From contig NZ_FOCM01000002.1 in the NCBI RefSeq assembly GCF_900110115.1, forward strand, positions 434,001-498,000: a DNA stretch of 64,000 nt, given 5' to 3'. Below the pieces are notes generated by a model. It was not told where the DNA came from. It ran no database searches and saw nothing but the letters and a program-made list of their open reading frames with translations. This document shows, in pieces, positions 52,919 to 62,294 of this stretch. Made by a program: the position numbers and the translations under genes. The stretch's first letter is position 1. Each line of letters starts with the position of its first letter. Source of the stretch: Palleronia pelagia (GTDB lineage Bacteria > Pseudomonadota > Alphaproteobacteria > Rhodobacterales > Rhodobacteraceae).

Positions 52919-53739
52919 AGCGCCTCGCTCAGCATGTGGGCGATGGTCTTGCGCGTGTCGGGGCCGGTCCCGGCGACCAGCACGGCGCCCGGGTCCGTCA
53001 GCTCGTAGGGCGCACCCGAGAGCGCGCCGCCGTCCCCGCCCGCCTCGGCCAGCGCCAGCATCCCGGCGGCGTGATCCCAGGGCTTGGACTGCGCGGCGAC
53101 CATGAAATCCGCGTGTCCGGTCAGAAGGATACGGTATTCGTGGCACGAACAGCGCAGGTTGCTCATCCGGCCCACCTGCGGCCACAGCGCGGCCAGTTTC
53201 GGGTGCCTGTCCGCCGGGAAGTTGTAGATCGGCAGGTACCCGGTCTGCGCGGTGATGTCCCGCTCGGAGCGGACACGCAGCGTGCGCCGCTGGTCCCCGC
53301 GCTGGAACCACGCGCCGCCGCCCCGCCGCGCCGCGACCCAATCGTCGCAGACCGGGTCGTACAGGACGCCGAACTCGGTCCGTCCATCCACCGCCACGGC
53401 GAGAATCATTCCGAAACTGGCGTTGCCATGGGCGTAGTTCGCGGTGCCGTCGATCGGATCGATGATGACGCTGAGCCCCGGCGCCGACAGGCGGTCGAGG
53501 ATCGCGGCATCGTCCGACACCGCTTCTTCGCCCACCACGTGGGCGCCGGGCAGGATCTGCCCCACCGCTCGGTTCAGCTGATCCTCGGCGGCGCGGTCGG
53601 CCACGGTCACCAGGTCCTCGGGGCCGGTCTTGGTGTCGACCTCGCCCGCGCCCAGGTTGCGGAAACGCGGCAGGACCTGGTCGCGCGCGGCCTCGCGCAG
53701 CGCGTCGATCAGGGCGGTCTGGGTGCGGGTGTCGATCAT
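52906..53739 (-). CDS. Inositol monophosphatase family protein
   Basis: Magnesium-dependent phosphatase-fold protein of 277 residues. Metal-binding motifs are GEEA (near 71), IIDPIDGTANYAHG (near 93) and PWDHAAGMLALAEAGG (near 220). The family acts on inositol phosphates, histidinol phosphate or 3'-phosphoadenosine compounds; the target here is not decided. It lies upstream of nothing else on this strand but directly after uraH (no gap), so it may be co-transcribed with it. Confidence 0.92.
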   Translation of the reverse strand: MIDTRTQTALIDALREAARDQVLPRFRNLGAGEVDTKTGPEDLVTVADRAAEDQLNRAVGQILPGAHVVGEEAVSDDAAILDRLSAPGLSVIIDPIDGTANYAHGNASFGMILAVAVDGRTEFGVLYDPVCDDWVAARRGGGAWFQRGDQRRTLRVRSERDITAQTGYLPIYNFPADRHPKLAALWPQVGRMSNLRCSCHEYRILLTGHADFMVAAQSKPWDHAAGMLALAEAGGDGGALSGAPYELTDPGAVLVAGTGPDTRKTIAHMLSEALADS

Positions 53740-54072
53740 TCAGCTGCCCCGGTAGGTGGAATAGCCGTAGGGCGACAGCAGCAGCGGCACGTGGTAGTGC
53801 GCGGCCTCGGACATGGTGAACCGCACCGGCACGTCGCCCAGGAACCCGGTATCGTCGAGGTAGCCGCCCGCGCGGAACACCAGCTCGTACGTCCCGGTGG
53901 CGAAGTCGGCCTCGGGCAGGATCGGCCCGTCAGTGCGCCCGTCTTCATTCGTGACCTTGCGACCGATTTCCGCGCGCGCGCCGTTTTCGAGGCGATACAG
54001 CACGATTTCCAGGCCCGCCGCCGGGCGACCCTTCGCCGTGTCCAGCACGTGTGTTGTCAAATAGCCCGGCAT
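53740..54072 (-). CDS. uraH: 5-hydroxyisourate hydrolase
   Basis: Opens 5-hydroxyisourate, the product of urate oxidation, to OHCU. It is 110 residues, a transthyretin-like fold. Active-site elements are [17 protein letters not shown] at the N-terminus, the central region and the C-terminal YRGS tetrapeptide that distinguishes the enzyme from transthyretin. No signal peptide. Divergent from the puuE-uraD fusion gene over 73 bases, so both are probably controlled together. Confidence 0.96.
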   Translation of the reverse strand: MPGYLTTHVLDTAKGRPAAGLEIVLYRLENGARAEIGRKVTNEDGRTDGPILPEADFATGTYELVFRAGGYLDDTGFLGDVPVRFTMSEAAHYHVPLLLSPYGYSTYRGS

Positions 54073-54145
54073 CTGTCTCTCCTGCAGTGGAAACGCCCCA
54101 CCTGTTTAGGGGGGGACCGGCCGGGCACAAGGGACGAACGCCACC

Positions 54146-55555
54146 ATGACAAGATATCCCCGCGACATGCGCGGCCACGGGCCCAATCCGCCGGACCCCC
54201 AATGGCCCGGAGGCGCGAAGATCGCGGTCCAGATCGTGCTGAACTACGAGGAAGGCGGCGAGAACAACATCCTGCACGGCGACGCCGCGTCCGAGGCGTT
54301 CCTGTCCGAGATCGTGGGCGCCGCGGCCTGGCCGGGGCAGCGGCACTGGAACATGGAGTCGATCTATGAGTACGGCGCGCGCGCCGGGTTCTGGCGGCTG
54401 CATCGCTTGATGGAAGATCTGCCGATCACCGTCTACGGTGTCGCGTCGGCGCTGGCCCGCAGTCCCGAACAGGTGGCCGCCATGAAGGACGCGGGCTGGG
54501 AGATCGCCAGCCACGGCCTGAAATGGATCGAGTACAAGGACTACACGCCCGAGGCCGAGGCCGCCGAGATGGCCGAGGCGATCCGCCTGCACACCGAGGT
54601 GACGGGCAGCCCCCCGCGCGGCTGGTACACCGGGCGCTGTTCCATGCAGACCGTGGAGCTTGCCGCGCGCACCGGGTCGTTCGATTACGTGGCCGACAGC
54701 TATGCCGACGACCTGCCCTACTGGGTCGAGGTCGACGGGCGCGCCCAGCTGGTGGTGCCCTACACGCTCGACGCCAACGACATGCGCTTCGCGACGCCGC
54801 AAGGGTTCAATTCCGGCGACCAGTTCGAAGCCTACCTGCGCGACAGCTTCGACTGTCTTTACGCCGAGGGCGAATCCGGCGCGCCGAAGATGATGTCGGT
54901 GGGCCTGCATTGCCGCCTGATCGGGCGACCGGGGCGGGTCATGGCCCTGAAGCGGTTCCTGGAGCACGCGCAGGCCCATGACAGGGTCTGGTTCGCCACG
55001 CGCCAGCAGATCGCCGAACACTGGGCGAAGACGCATCCGCACACGGCGCGGAAGCGGCCCAGCCTGATGTCCGAGGGAGATTTCGTCGCGGCCTTCGGCG
55101 GCATCTTCGAGCATTCGGACTGGGTCGCCCGGCGCGCCTGGCGGCTGGAGCTCGGGGCCGCCCACGACAGCCCGGCGGGGCTGGCCAGCGCGCTGGCCCG
55201 GGCGTTCCGCGCCGCGTCGCACGACGAACGGCTGGGCGTTCTGCGCGCCCACCCCGACCTCGCCGGGAAGCTGGCCGCGGCGAAACGCCTGACCGCCGAC
55301 AGCACGTCCGAGCAGGCCAGCGCAGGGCTCGACGCGCTGACGGATGCCGAGCGGGCGCGCTTCACCGCCCTGAACGACTCCTACACCGCCAAGCACGGTT
55401 TCCCGTTCATCATCGCCGTGCGCGACCACGACAAGGCGGGCATCCTCGCCGCCTTCGAACGGCGGGTCGAGAACGACACCGCGACCGAATTCGCCGAGGC
55501 CTGCCGCCAGGTGGAACGCATCGCCGAGCTGCGGCTGCGCGAGGCGCTGACATGA
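54146..55555 (+). CDS. puuE: Fusion of allantoinase PuuE and OHCU decarboxylase UraD
   Basis: Bifunctional protein of 469 residues. Residues 1 to about 305 are the metal-independent polysaccharide-deacetylase-type allantoinase (IVLNYEEGGENNILHGD, ASHGLKWIEY, GWYTGRCSMQT). About 310-469 are OHCU decarboxylase (HSDWVARRAWR, LRAHPDLAGKLA, LNDSYTAKHGFPFIIAVR with its catalytic His in AHPDLA). It thus performs two consecutive steps, OHCU to allantoin and allantoin to allantoate. The fusion is known in several alphaproteobacteria. Confidence 0.95.
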   Translation: MTRYPRDMRGHGPNPPDPQWPGGAKIAVQIVLNYEEGGENNILHGDAASEAFLSEIVGAAAWPGQRHWNMESIYEYGARAGFWRLHRLMEDLPITVYGVASALARSPEQVAAMKDAGWEIASHGLKWIEYKDYTPEAEAAEMAEAIRLHTEVTGSPPRGWYTGRCSMQTVELAARTGSFDYVADSYADDLPYWVEVDGRAQLVVPYTLDANDMRFATPQGFNSGDQFEAYLRDSFDCLYAEGESGAPKMMSVGLHCRLIGRPGRVMALKRFLEHAQAHDRVWFATRQQIAEHWAKTHPHTARKRPSLMSEGDFVAAFGGIFEHSDWVARRAWRLELGAAHDSPAGLASALARAFRAASHDERLGVLRAHPDLAGKLAAAKRLTADSTSEQASAGLDALTDAERARFTALNDSYTAKHGFPFIIAVRDHDKAGILAAFERRVENDTATEFAEACRQVERIAELRLREALT

Positions 55556-55586
55556 TGTCCGCCATCGCCGCCGCGGGGCGCCGGCC

Positions 55587-56072
55587 ATGACCGAGGTGAT
55601 CGCGCGCGCCCTCACCGCCGCGGCCTTCGCCCCGTTCGGCGACGTGCTGGACTGCGCGGGCGACCCCGACAAGATCATCAACCAGGGGCTTTGCGGGCGC
55701 TACCACGACCGCGCCCGGCTGGATTTCGGCGACGGCCGCGCGGGGATCAGCCTGTTCAACGCCGAGCCGCGCAGCTTGCCCTACAAGCTCGACCTGCTCG
55801 AACGGCATCCAGAGGGCTCGCAGGCCTTCATCCCGATGTCGCACCAGCCGTTCCTGGTGATCGTCGCCGAGGATGCGGGCGACCGCCCCGGCACGGTCCA
55901 TGCCTTTCTCACCGCGCCGGGACAAGCCATCAACCTGCTGCGCGGCACCTGGCACGGGGTTCTGACGCCGCTGCACGCGCCGGGGCTTTTTGCCGTGGTT
56001 GACCGCATCGGATCCGGCGCGAACCTGGAAGAGCACCCGCTGGCCCAGCCGGTGCGCATCGTGGCGGGCTAG
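55587..56072 (+). CDS. allA: Ureidoglycolate lyase
   Basis: Splits ureidoglycolate to glyoxylate and urea. It is 161 residues of the AllA family. Conserved stretches are FAPFGDVLD at the start, ISLFNAEPRSLPYKLDLLERHPEGSQAFIPM and WHGVLTPLHAPGLFAVVDR. It lies 31 bases after the fusion gene on the same strand. Ends the local purine route; glyoxylate would enter central metabolism. Confidence 0.94.
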   Translation: MTEVIARALTAAAFAPFGDVLDCAGDPDKIINQGLCGRYHDRARLDFGDGRAGISLFNAEPRSLPYKLDLLERHPEGSQAFIPMSHQPFLVIVAEDAGDRPGTVHAFLTAPGQAINLLRGTWHGVLTPLHAPGLFAVVDRIGSGANLEEHPLAQPVRIVAG

Positions 56073-56077
56073 GTGCG

Positions 56078-56103
56078 GGGCGCGCCATGCCGGCTTCGCG
56101 CCC
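56078..56103 (+). terminator. Hairpin just after allA
   Basis: GGGCGCG (56078-56084) and CGCGCCC (56097-56103) pair over 12 bases, six bases after the stop. No T-run. Confidence 0.35.
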
Positions 56104-56297
56104 TCGGATGACGTTGGATAAGGTATTTTAGGAAAGATGAAGCGAGGATGTGACGCGCCGTTGGCGTGCGGAGCAGCGAGCGGTGAGGTCTCATTCAACA
56201 GGCGGTGCCTGAACGGGATCCAGACGATGCCGAAGCACTCGCCAACGCAAAGATCGTGGTCCAATCGTCCCGCGAGGGCTGCGTCGCCTCCCGCCCC
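56104..56297. other. Intergenic segment between convergent allA and allE, composition unlike neighbours
   Basis: No gene is supported. The segment begins with an AT-richer stretch (around 56110-56140) and then a G-rich, stem-forming part (around 56140-56185). It is longer than expected between two converging genes of this region. It could be a dispersed intergenic repeat or RNA element; the sequence alone does not tell. Confidence 0.35.
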
Positions 56298-57149
56298 CTA
56301 CCTCTGTGCACCCGAGAGCAGCCGCAGCTCGGCGTGGCGGTTCACGTCCTTGTAGAGCAGGTAGCGGAACATGCCCGGCCCCTGGGCATAGCAGGCCTGC
56401 GGGCAGAAGGCGCGCAGCCAGAGATAATCGCCGGCCTCGACCTCGATCCAGTCCTCGTTCAGGCGGTAGACGGCCTTGCCCTCCAGGACGTAAAGCCCGT
56501 GCTCCATCACGTGGGTTTCCATGAAGGGGATCATCGCGCCCGGGTCGAAGCTGACGATGTTCACGTGCATGTCGTGGCGCAGGTCATCGGGATCGGCAAA
56601 GCGCGTCGTGCTCCAGTGGCCGTCGGTCTTGGGCATGGCCAGCGGTTTCACGCGATCCTCGTGGGTGACGAAGCTTTCCGGCTGATCGAGCCCCTCGACC
56701 GGCTGATAGAGCTTGCGGATCCAGTGAAAGCGCAACGCCTCGCGATCGCCCGCGAAGAGCGACCACCTGGTCCCCGGCGCGATGTAGACATACGAGCCTT
56801 CGCGCATGGTGTGGCTTTGCCCCTCGATGGTCAGCCGCCCGGTGCCCGAGGTGAAGAACAGCACCGCCTCGGCCTGCGGCTCATCCTCGGGGCGATCGGA
56901 GCCGCCGCCCGGCGAGACCCGCATGAGGTAATGCGAGAAGGTCTCGGAAAAGCCGGTCATCGGGCGCGCGATCACCCAGAGCTGCGTGTCGCGCCAGAAC
57001 GGCAGCCGCGACGTGGTGATGTCCTGCAGGACGCCGTGGGGGATGACGGCATAGGCGGTGGTGAACACCGACCGGTCGATGACCTTCTTCTCCTGTCCCA
57101 GGTGGCCGCCCGCGGGCGTGAAGTACTTGCGTTTGATTCCGTCGCTCAT
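56298..57149 (-). CDS. allE: (S)-ureidoglycine aminohydrolase
   Basis: Converts ureidoglycine to ureidoglycolate plus ammonia. It is 283 residues of the bicupin YlbA/AllE family. Two cupin domains are visible, with conserved metal-ligand segments in the C-terminal half (MIPFMETHVMEHGLYVLEGKAVYRLN, followed by DYLWLRAFCPQACYA). Start chosen at ATG 57149; an earlier in-frame ATG reads back into puuD. Four bases downstream of puuD on the minus strand. Confidence 0.92.
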   Translation of the reverse strand: MSDGIKRKYFTPAGGHLGQEKKVIDRSVFTTAYAVIPHGVLQDITTSRLPFWRDTQLWVIARPMTGFSETFSHYLMRVSPGGGSDRPEDEPQAEAVLFFTSGTGRLTIEGQSHTMREGSYVYIAPGTRWSLFAGDREALRFHWIRKLYQPVEGLDQPESFVTHEDRVKPLAMPKTDGHWSTTRFADPDDLRHDMHVNIVSFDPGAMIPFMETHVMEHGLYVLEGKAVYRLNEDWIEVEAGDYLWLRAFCPQACYAQGPGMFRYLLYKDVNRHAELRLLSGAQR

Positions 57150-57153
57150 TGTC

Positions 57154-58386
57154 TTATGCGCCTCCGGTCGCGCCGCGATACCAGTCGCGGATGGCACGAC
57201 GCCCGTCCTCGTCCAGGTTGGTGATGTTGCCGGGCGGCATCGCGTGGGTGACGCCCGATTGCAGGAAGATGCGCCGCGCCTCGCCCGCGACGTCGGCCTC
57301 GGTCTCCAGCACGACGCCCTTGGGGGCCCAGCGGATGCCTGGCCAGACCGGCTCGCGCGCGTGACACATGGAGCAGCGGCCGACCACGGTCTGGTGCACG
57401 GTGCCGAACCCGTCGGCCGCGGCGAATTGCCGGGCCATGGCGGTCATCGCCTGGTCTTCGGGCGCGTCGTCCCGGTAAAGCGGCGCGGTCGACAGCCAGG
57501 CCAGGATGATGAACAGCACGACCGTGACCGCCCAGGTCCAGGTCGGGTTGCCGGTCCCCGCGTGGCGCGAATTGAAATAGTGCCGGATCGACACCCCGAT
57601 CAGGAACACCAGCGCCGCGATGATCCACGCGTTCTCGGTCGCGAAGGCCAGCGGATAGTGGTTCGACAGCATCAGGAAGATGACCGGCAGCGTCAGGTAG
57701 TTGTTGTGGGTCGAGCGCAGCTTGGCGATCTGCCCGTATTTCGGGTCCGGCGTGCGCCCGGCCTTGAGGTCGGCGACCACGATCCGCTGGTTCGGCATGA
57801 TGACCATGGCGACATTGGCCGTCATGATCGTCGCGGTCATGGCGCCCAGGTGCAGAAGCGCGGCACGCCCGGTGAACACCTGGTTCAGCAGCCATGACGC
57901 CAGCACGATCCCGGCGAAGAGCACCAGCATCACCAGCGTGGGCCGCGATTTCAGCGGCGAGCGGCAGAGCGCGTCGTAGCCGATCCAACCCACCGCGATG
58001 AACGCGACCGACAGCGCGATGGCCTGCCACGTCGCCAGGTTCGCCTTGCCGGGATCGATCATGTAAAGCTCGGCACCGGCCCAGTAGAGCACGGCCAAAA
58101 GCGCCGCGCCCGACAGCCAGGTCGAGTAGCTTTCCCATTTGAACCATGTCAGGTGCTCGGGCATCGCCTCGGGCGCGACCAGGTACTTGCGGATGTGGTA
58201 GAAACCGCCGCCATGCACCTGCCATTCCTCGCCATGGGCACCGGGCGGCAGGTCTGGCGCCTTGCGCAGGCCCAGGTCCAGCGCGATGAAGTAGAAGGAC
58301 GAGCCGATCCAGGCGATGGCCGTGATGACGTGCAGCCAGCGCACGGCGAAGGCCAGCCAGTCCCACATGACGGCAAAGTCATACAT
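57154..58386 (-). CDS. puuD: Urate oxidase PuuD, membrane protein with cytochrome c domain
   Basis: Oxidises urate to 5-hydroxyisourate and passes electrons to the respiratory chain instead of making hydrogen peroxide. It is 410 residues. An integral-membrane part with about eight helices (about 1-300) starts with WLAFAVRWLHVITAIAWIGSSFYF. A cytochrome c tail follows with CSMCH (338-342) and a probable methionine ligand in HAMPPGNI. It is the first gene of a short operon with allE and supplies the substrate of uraH. Confidence 0.95.
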   Translation of the reverse strand: MYDFAVMWDWLAFAVRWLHVITAIAWIGSSFYFIALDLGLRKAPDLPPGAHGEEWQVHGGGFYHIRKYLVAPEAMPEHLTWFKWESYSTWLSGAALLAVLYWAGAELYMIDPGKANLATWQAIALSVAFIAVGWIGYDALCRSPLKSRPTLVMLVLFAGIVLASWLLNQVFTGRAALLHLGAMTATIMTANVAMVIMPNQRIVVADLKAGRTPDPKYGQIAKLRSTHNNYLTLPVIFLMLSNHYPLAFATENAWIIAALVFLIGVSIRHYFNSRHAGTGNPTWTWAVTVVLFIILAWLSTAPLYRDDAPEDQAMTAMARQFAAADGFGTVHQTVVGRCSMCHAREPVWPGIRWAPKGVVLETEADVAGEARRIFLQSGVTHAMPPGNITNLDEDGRRAIRDWYRGATGGA

Positions 58387-58467
58387 CGCGAAATCCCGGA
58401 AAAACGGCGTCGCCCGGTTTTGAGAGATTTCGGCGGGCCGGTCAATGGCCCGGCCCGGGCCGCGCGG

Positions 58468-59868
58468 CTATCCCAGGGCCCCCTCGGAGATGACCAGTTG
58501 CTTGGGCAGCCGGATCTCGAAGGTCGTGCCCTCGGGGCCGGTGTCGAGCAGGCCCAGCGTGCCGCCATGCCCGCGCACCAGTTCGGCCGCGATCACCAGG
58601 CCCAGCCCGGATCCGCCCTTGGTCACGCCGCCCTGGAAGGGGCGGAACAGGTTTTCCTGCGCGCGGGCGGGCAGGCCCGGCCCCGTGTCGCGCACGTGGA
58701 TGACCCAGGCCGCGTCCTCGTCCCGGCCGGCAACGCAGATCTCGCCCCCCTTGCCGCTGGCCTGCAGGGCCTGGCGGGCGTTGCGGACCAAGTTCGCGAT
58801 GACGCGGAACAGCTGTTCGGGATCGGCCCGCACCACCATGGCCGGCGACACGTCCTCGGCGAACGAGATGGCGGCGTCGCCCGCCGCCAGCCGTTCGCCG
58901 TCGATGACATCTGCGACCACGCCCGACAGCGGCACGAGGCTCAGCGCCGGGGGCGGCTCGTCGGCGCGGCCGAAAGCCAGCACACCCTCGCAGATTGACA
59001 CCGCCCGGCGGATCGAGTTCAGCAGCTTCGGCACCATCCGCGCGACGGTGGGGTCCTTGGACATCTCGATCCGGTCGGCGAACAGCTGGGACGTGGTCAG
59101 CACGTTGCGCAGGTCGTGGCTCACCTTGGCGACACCGCTGCCCAGCTGCGCCAGCCGTTCCTTCTGCCGTAGGGCGCCGGTCAGCTGGGTCTGTAACGAT
59201 TGCAGCGCCTCCTCGGCCGCGCGCAGCTCGCGCACGCCGGCGGAGGGTTCGATGATCCGGCGGGCATCCTCGGGGGCCTGGCTATAGCTCTGCATGGCCG
59301 CCACCACGCCCTGGATCGGCACCACCAGGAACCGGCGCACGGCGAGGAACAGCAGCAGCGCGGTCACGATCGAGATCACCGCCGACAAGACAAGGACCCG
59401 CAGCCCGTACTCGATCATCGCCTGTCGCAGCGGCGCGGTGGCCATCGTGACCTCGATCAGCTCGCCCCCTTCACGGACCGGGTCGCCGATCACCCGCACG
59501 ATGCTGTCGCCCGGGCGAACCAGCGTCATCATGGCATCGCGGATCAGCGTCCAGGGACCGGGATCGCGCAGGTCGTAGGTGGCGACGATGGGGCTGGGAA
59601 TGTCCGAGCTGAGCATCAGCTGCCGGATCTGGTCGCGCCGCAGCACCACGTTGAAGACGCCCGCGTTCTGCAACAGCTCGGCCTCGAGCGCGGGGTCGAT
59701 CATGTCGTCGGCCAGCAGGGCGAGCGAGGCGATTTGCGCGCGTTCCAGCCGGGCATCCAGATAATCGGCCCGGAACCGCGCCACCGACGGCACGAAGATG
59801 AAGACCTCGGCCAGCATCACGAACACCACGGTCAGGATCAGGAACCGTCCTGAAAGGGTGCTCAGCAT
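58468..59868 (-). CDS. Membrane-bound sensor histidine kinase
   Basis: Two-component sensor of 466 residues. TM1 is at about 8-29, a periplasmic sensor domain at 30-155 and TM2 at about 157-178. A HAMP-like linker and coiled coil lead to the phospho-acceptor His251 in VSHDLRN. The ATP-binding domain has NLVRNARQAL, DTGPGLP and GSGLGLVIAAELV. No response regulator is adjacent, so it is an orphan here. Signal unknown. It lies 21 bases downstream of the flavoprotein gene, so it may be co-transcribed with it. Confidence 0.93.
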   Translation of the reverse strand: MLSTLSGRFLILTVVFVMLAEVFIFVPSVARFRADYLDARLERAQIASLALLADDMIDPALEAELLQNAGVFNVVLRRDQIRQLMLSSDIPSPIVATYDLRDPGPWTLIRDAMMTLVRPGDSIVRVIGDPVREGGELIEVTMATAPLRQAMIEYGLRVLVLSAVISIVTALLLFLAVRRFLVVPIQGVVAAMQSYSQAPEDARRIIEPSAGVRELRAAEEALQSLQTQLTGALRQKERLAQLGSGVAKVSHDLRNVLTTSQLFADRIEMSKDPTVARMVPKLLNSIRRAVSICEGVLAFGRADEPPPALSLVPLSGVVADVIDGERLAAGDAAISFAEDVSPAMVVRADPEQLFRVIANLVRNARQALQASGKGGEICVAGRDEDAAWVIHVRDTGPGLPARAQENLFRPFQGGVTKGGSGLGLVIAAELVRGHGGTLGLLDTGPEGTTFEIRLPKQLVISEGALG

Positions 59869-59889
59869 TCTTGGCGCGTCCTCGGGGCG

Positions 59890-61308
59890 TCAGGGCAGGT
59901 ACTTCTGGATCAATCCTACGGCGGTCTTGACCGATGCACTATCAAACAGTTTGGGCGAGAAATAGGTTCCGGCGACCCGCTTGTTGATCTCGTTCAGCGT
60001 CGGGTAGGGCAGGACGGTGTTGGCGATGGCGCTCATCTTCTGGCCGTTTGCGATGGCCATGGCCCACATGGCGATCAGCTCGCCCGCCTGGTCGCCCACG
60101 ATGCTGGCGCCCTTGGGCTTGCCATGGGCCACCAGAACCTTGACGAACCCCTTCGTCTTGCCTTCGGCCACGGCGCGGTCGATCTCGTCGTAGTTGAAGC
60201 GCACGACCTGCAAGCTGCCGCCGAATTTCTCGCGCGCCTGCGCCTCGGTCAGGCCCACATGCGCCAGCTCGGGCGCGGTGTAGGTGACCCACGGGATATG
60301 GTCCTGCCGGGCCTTGGCCCAGCTCATGCCCAGCACGGCCGAGCGCACGACGATGCCCGCGTGGTAGCCCGCGACATGGGTGAACTGCATCCGGCCCGCC
60401 GCGTCGCCGACGGCATAGACACGCTTGTTGGTCTTCGACCGCAGGTCGTCGCCCACCACCACGGCGCGGTCGTGTTTCACGCCCGCCGCGTCCAGGTTCA
60501 GCCGGTCGAGATTGACCTTGCGCCCGACCGCGACCAGCAGGTGGCTTCCGGTGTGACTGCCGCCTTCGGTCTCGACGGTCACGCTGCCGTCGCCGCCGGT
60601 GATGCGCTTGGCCTGCTGGCCCTCGACGATCTGGACGCCTTCGGATTGCAACTGTGCGATGACGACCTCGGCCAGCTCGCGGTCGTCGTTGCCCAGCGCC
60701 TTCGCCCCCTCGATCACCGTGACCTTGCTGCCGAGGCGTGCGTGCGCCTGCGCCATCTCCATGCCGATGGGGCCGCCGCCTATGATCAGCAGGTGGTCGG
60801 GCCGTTCCCGCAGGTCGAAGATCGTCTCGTTCGTGAAATACGGCACGTCCTCGATCCCGTCGATGGGCGGCACGAACGGCCCCGACCCCGTAGCGATGAC
60901 GAAGCGGCGCGCGGTGATCTCGCGCTCGCCCGCCACAACCGTGCGCTTGTCCTTGAAGCTTGCCCAGTCACGGATGACCCGCACGCCGAAGCCCTCGAAC
61001 CGCTCCTGGCTGTCGACGGGCGCGATGGTGTCGATCACGCTGGCCACGTGGTCCTTGGCCGCCGCGTAATCCACCTGCGGCGTCACCGGCGCGACACCAA
61101 GGCCCGCGCCCTGCCCCATGGCATGGGCCTGCTTGGCCGCGGCCAGCAGCGATTTCGACGGCACGCAGCCGTAGTTCAGGCAGTCGCCGCCCATCTTGTG
61201 GCCCTCGATCAGGACGACGTCCGCGCCCATCTGGCTGGCCCCCGCCGCCACCGACAGCCCGCCCGAGCCGGCGCCGATGACGCAGATGTCGCACGTGATC
61301 TTTTCCAT
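59890..61308 (-). CDS. Disulfide flavoprotein oxidoreductase (mercuric reductase/LPD-like)
   Basis: FAD/NAD(P)-dependent enzyme of 472 residues. The FAD loop is VIGAGSGGLSVAAGA (near 10-24), the redox pair is Cys43-Cys48 in GGDCLNYGCVPSKSLL, and the second nucleotide loop is LIIGGGPIGMEMAQ. The usual HAHPT near the C-terminus is LPYPTLNE, so the catalytic His-Glu pair is altered. Such proteins accompany TVP38 genes, as here (three bases apart). Substrate unknown; not a typical dihydrolipoamide dehydrogenase. Confidence 0.9.
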   Translation of the reverse strand: MEKITCDICVIGAGSGGLSVAAGASQMGADVVLIEGHKMGGDCLNYGCVPSKSLLAAAKQAHAMGQGAGLGVAPVTPQVDYAAAKDHVASVIDTIAPVDSQERFEGFGVRVIRDWASFKDKRTVVAGEREITARRFVIATGSGPFVPPIDGIEDVPYFTNETIFDLRERPDHLLIIGGGPIGMEMAQAHARLGSKVTVIEGAKALGNDDRELAEVVIAQLQSEGVQIVEGQQAKRITGGDGSVTVETEGGSHTGSHLLVAVGRKVNLDRLNLDAAGVKHDRAVVVGDDLRSKTNKRVYAVGDAAGRMQFTHVAGYHAGIVVRSAVLGMSWAKARQDHIPWVTYTAPELAHVGLTEAQAREKFGGSLQVVRFNYDEIDRAVAEGKTKGFVKVLVAHGKPKGASIVGDQAGELIAMWAMAIANGQKMSAIANTVLPYPTLNEINKRVAGTYFSPKLFDSASVKTAVGLIQKYLP

Positions 61309-61311
61309 CGC

Positions 61312-62046
61312 TCAAATTCCTTTCTTGCCGCGCACGGCTTTCAGAATGATGGGCAGCGCGGTCAGAAGGCACAGGCCCAGGATCGGCAGCAGGATATGCG
61401 GCTCGAAGATGATGCCAAGGTTCGGCGTCTCGCCCCGGGCGAAAACCTCGCCCAGGCCCGCGCCGACCGAGGTGTAGACCACCGCCCCCGGGATGATGCC
61501 GAAGAAGGTCGTCACCGCGAATTTCCACAGCGCGACCCCCACGAAGGCGGGCACGAGGTTCGCCACGAAGAACGGGACGGCCGGGACCAGCCGGATCAGG
61601 AACAGGATCGACCACTCGTTCTCGTCGATGCCCTGCTTGATGCGCGACACCATCCCGTCCGAGGCATCCATCCGCGCCGCCAGCCGGTCGCCCAGCCCCC
61701 AGCGCGCCGCCAGGAAGATGCAGATCGCGCCCAGCGTGGCGCCTGTGACATTGAACAGCGCGCCGGGGAAGGTCGAGAACAGGAACCCGCCCGTCAGCGT
61801 CGCGATGGTCGCCCCGGGCAGCGAGAAGGCGACAATGGCCACGTAGGCCGCGATGAAAACCAGCACGGTCGCCAGGTAATTCGCGTCGCGGAAAGCGATC
61901 AGCGCCTCGCGATTCTCGGACAGCGTCTCGAAGCTCAGGTAGTCGCGCAGGGTGAAGGCGCCAACCAGGGCCACGACCGCGATCGCGATGATCGGAAGGC
62001 GCCGCACCCATTTCGATCGGCTGTCGTCTTCGGTCTGGCTGGCCAT
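61312..62046 (-). CDS. TVP38/TMEM64 (DedA-like) membrane protein
   Basis: Integral membrane protein of 244 residues with about five to six segments. The VTT-domain pattern FSLPGATIATLTGGFLFSTFPGALFNVTGATLGA is clear, and LVPAVPFFVANLVPAFVGV is its second conserved piece. Start chosen at ATG 62046 behind GAGAGGA; an earlier ATG at 62097 is less likely. Function of the family is unsettled, with lipid handling proposed. Co-transcribed with the flavoprotein, a recurrent pairing. Confidence 0.9.
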   Translation of the reverse strand: MASQTEDDSRSKWVRRLPIIAIAVVALVGAFTLRDYLSFETLSENREALIAFRDANYLATVLVFIAAYVAIVAFSLPGATIATLTGGFLFSTFPGALFNVTGATLGAICIFLAARWGLGDRLAARMDASDGMVSRIKQGIDENEWSILFLIRLVPAVPFFVANLVPAFVGVALWKFAVTTFFGIIPGAVVYTSVGAGLGEVFARGETPNLGIIFEPHILLPILGLCLLTALPIILKAVRGKKGI

Positions 62047-62205
62047 GGTCTGTCCTCTCGGGCTGGGGCGCTCGCGTCCCTTATCTGCGGCGGTCATGGC
62101 TCCGCGCCAGCCCCGTCACGCCGGATTGACACACCCGTGTCCGAAAGCCTCGGGCGGGACCGCGTTCTGAAACATTGGAGTGGCGGATTGTAACATGCCC
62201 GCCGG

Positions 62206-62233
62206 TTGACAGGCGGTGGGACGGCGCTTAAAC
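62206..62233 (+). promoter_or_regulatory. Putative rpmH promoter
   Basis: Perfect TTGACA (62206-62211), 16-base spacer and TTAAAC (62228-62233), about 60 bases before rpmH. The 248-base gap 62047-62294 holds no gene; an extra TTGACA lies at about 62125 without a clear -10. Confidence 0.5.
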
Positions 62234-62294
62234 GGCGGGCTTCGAGATGTTCGCGCGCAGAATCCTGCCGCACCGCACCTGATGGAGAGACGCG

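Noticed and set aside
56104-56297. Insertion-sequence remnant between allA and allE
   Set aside because: No transposase fragment, terminal inverted repeats or target duplication could be made out, so it is listed only as an unexplained segment.
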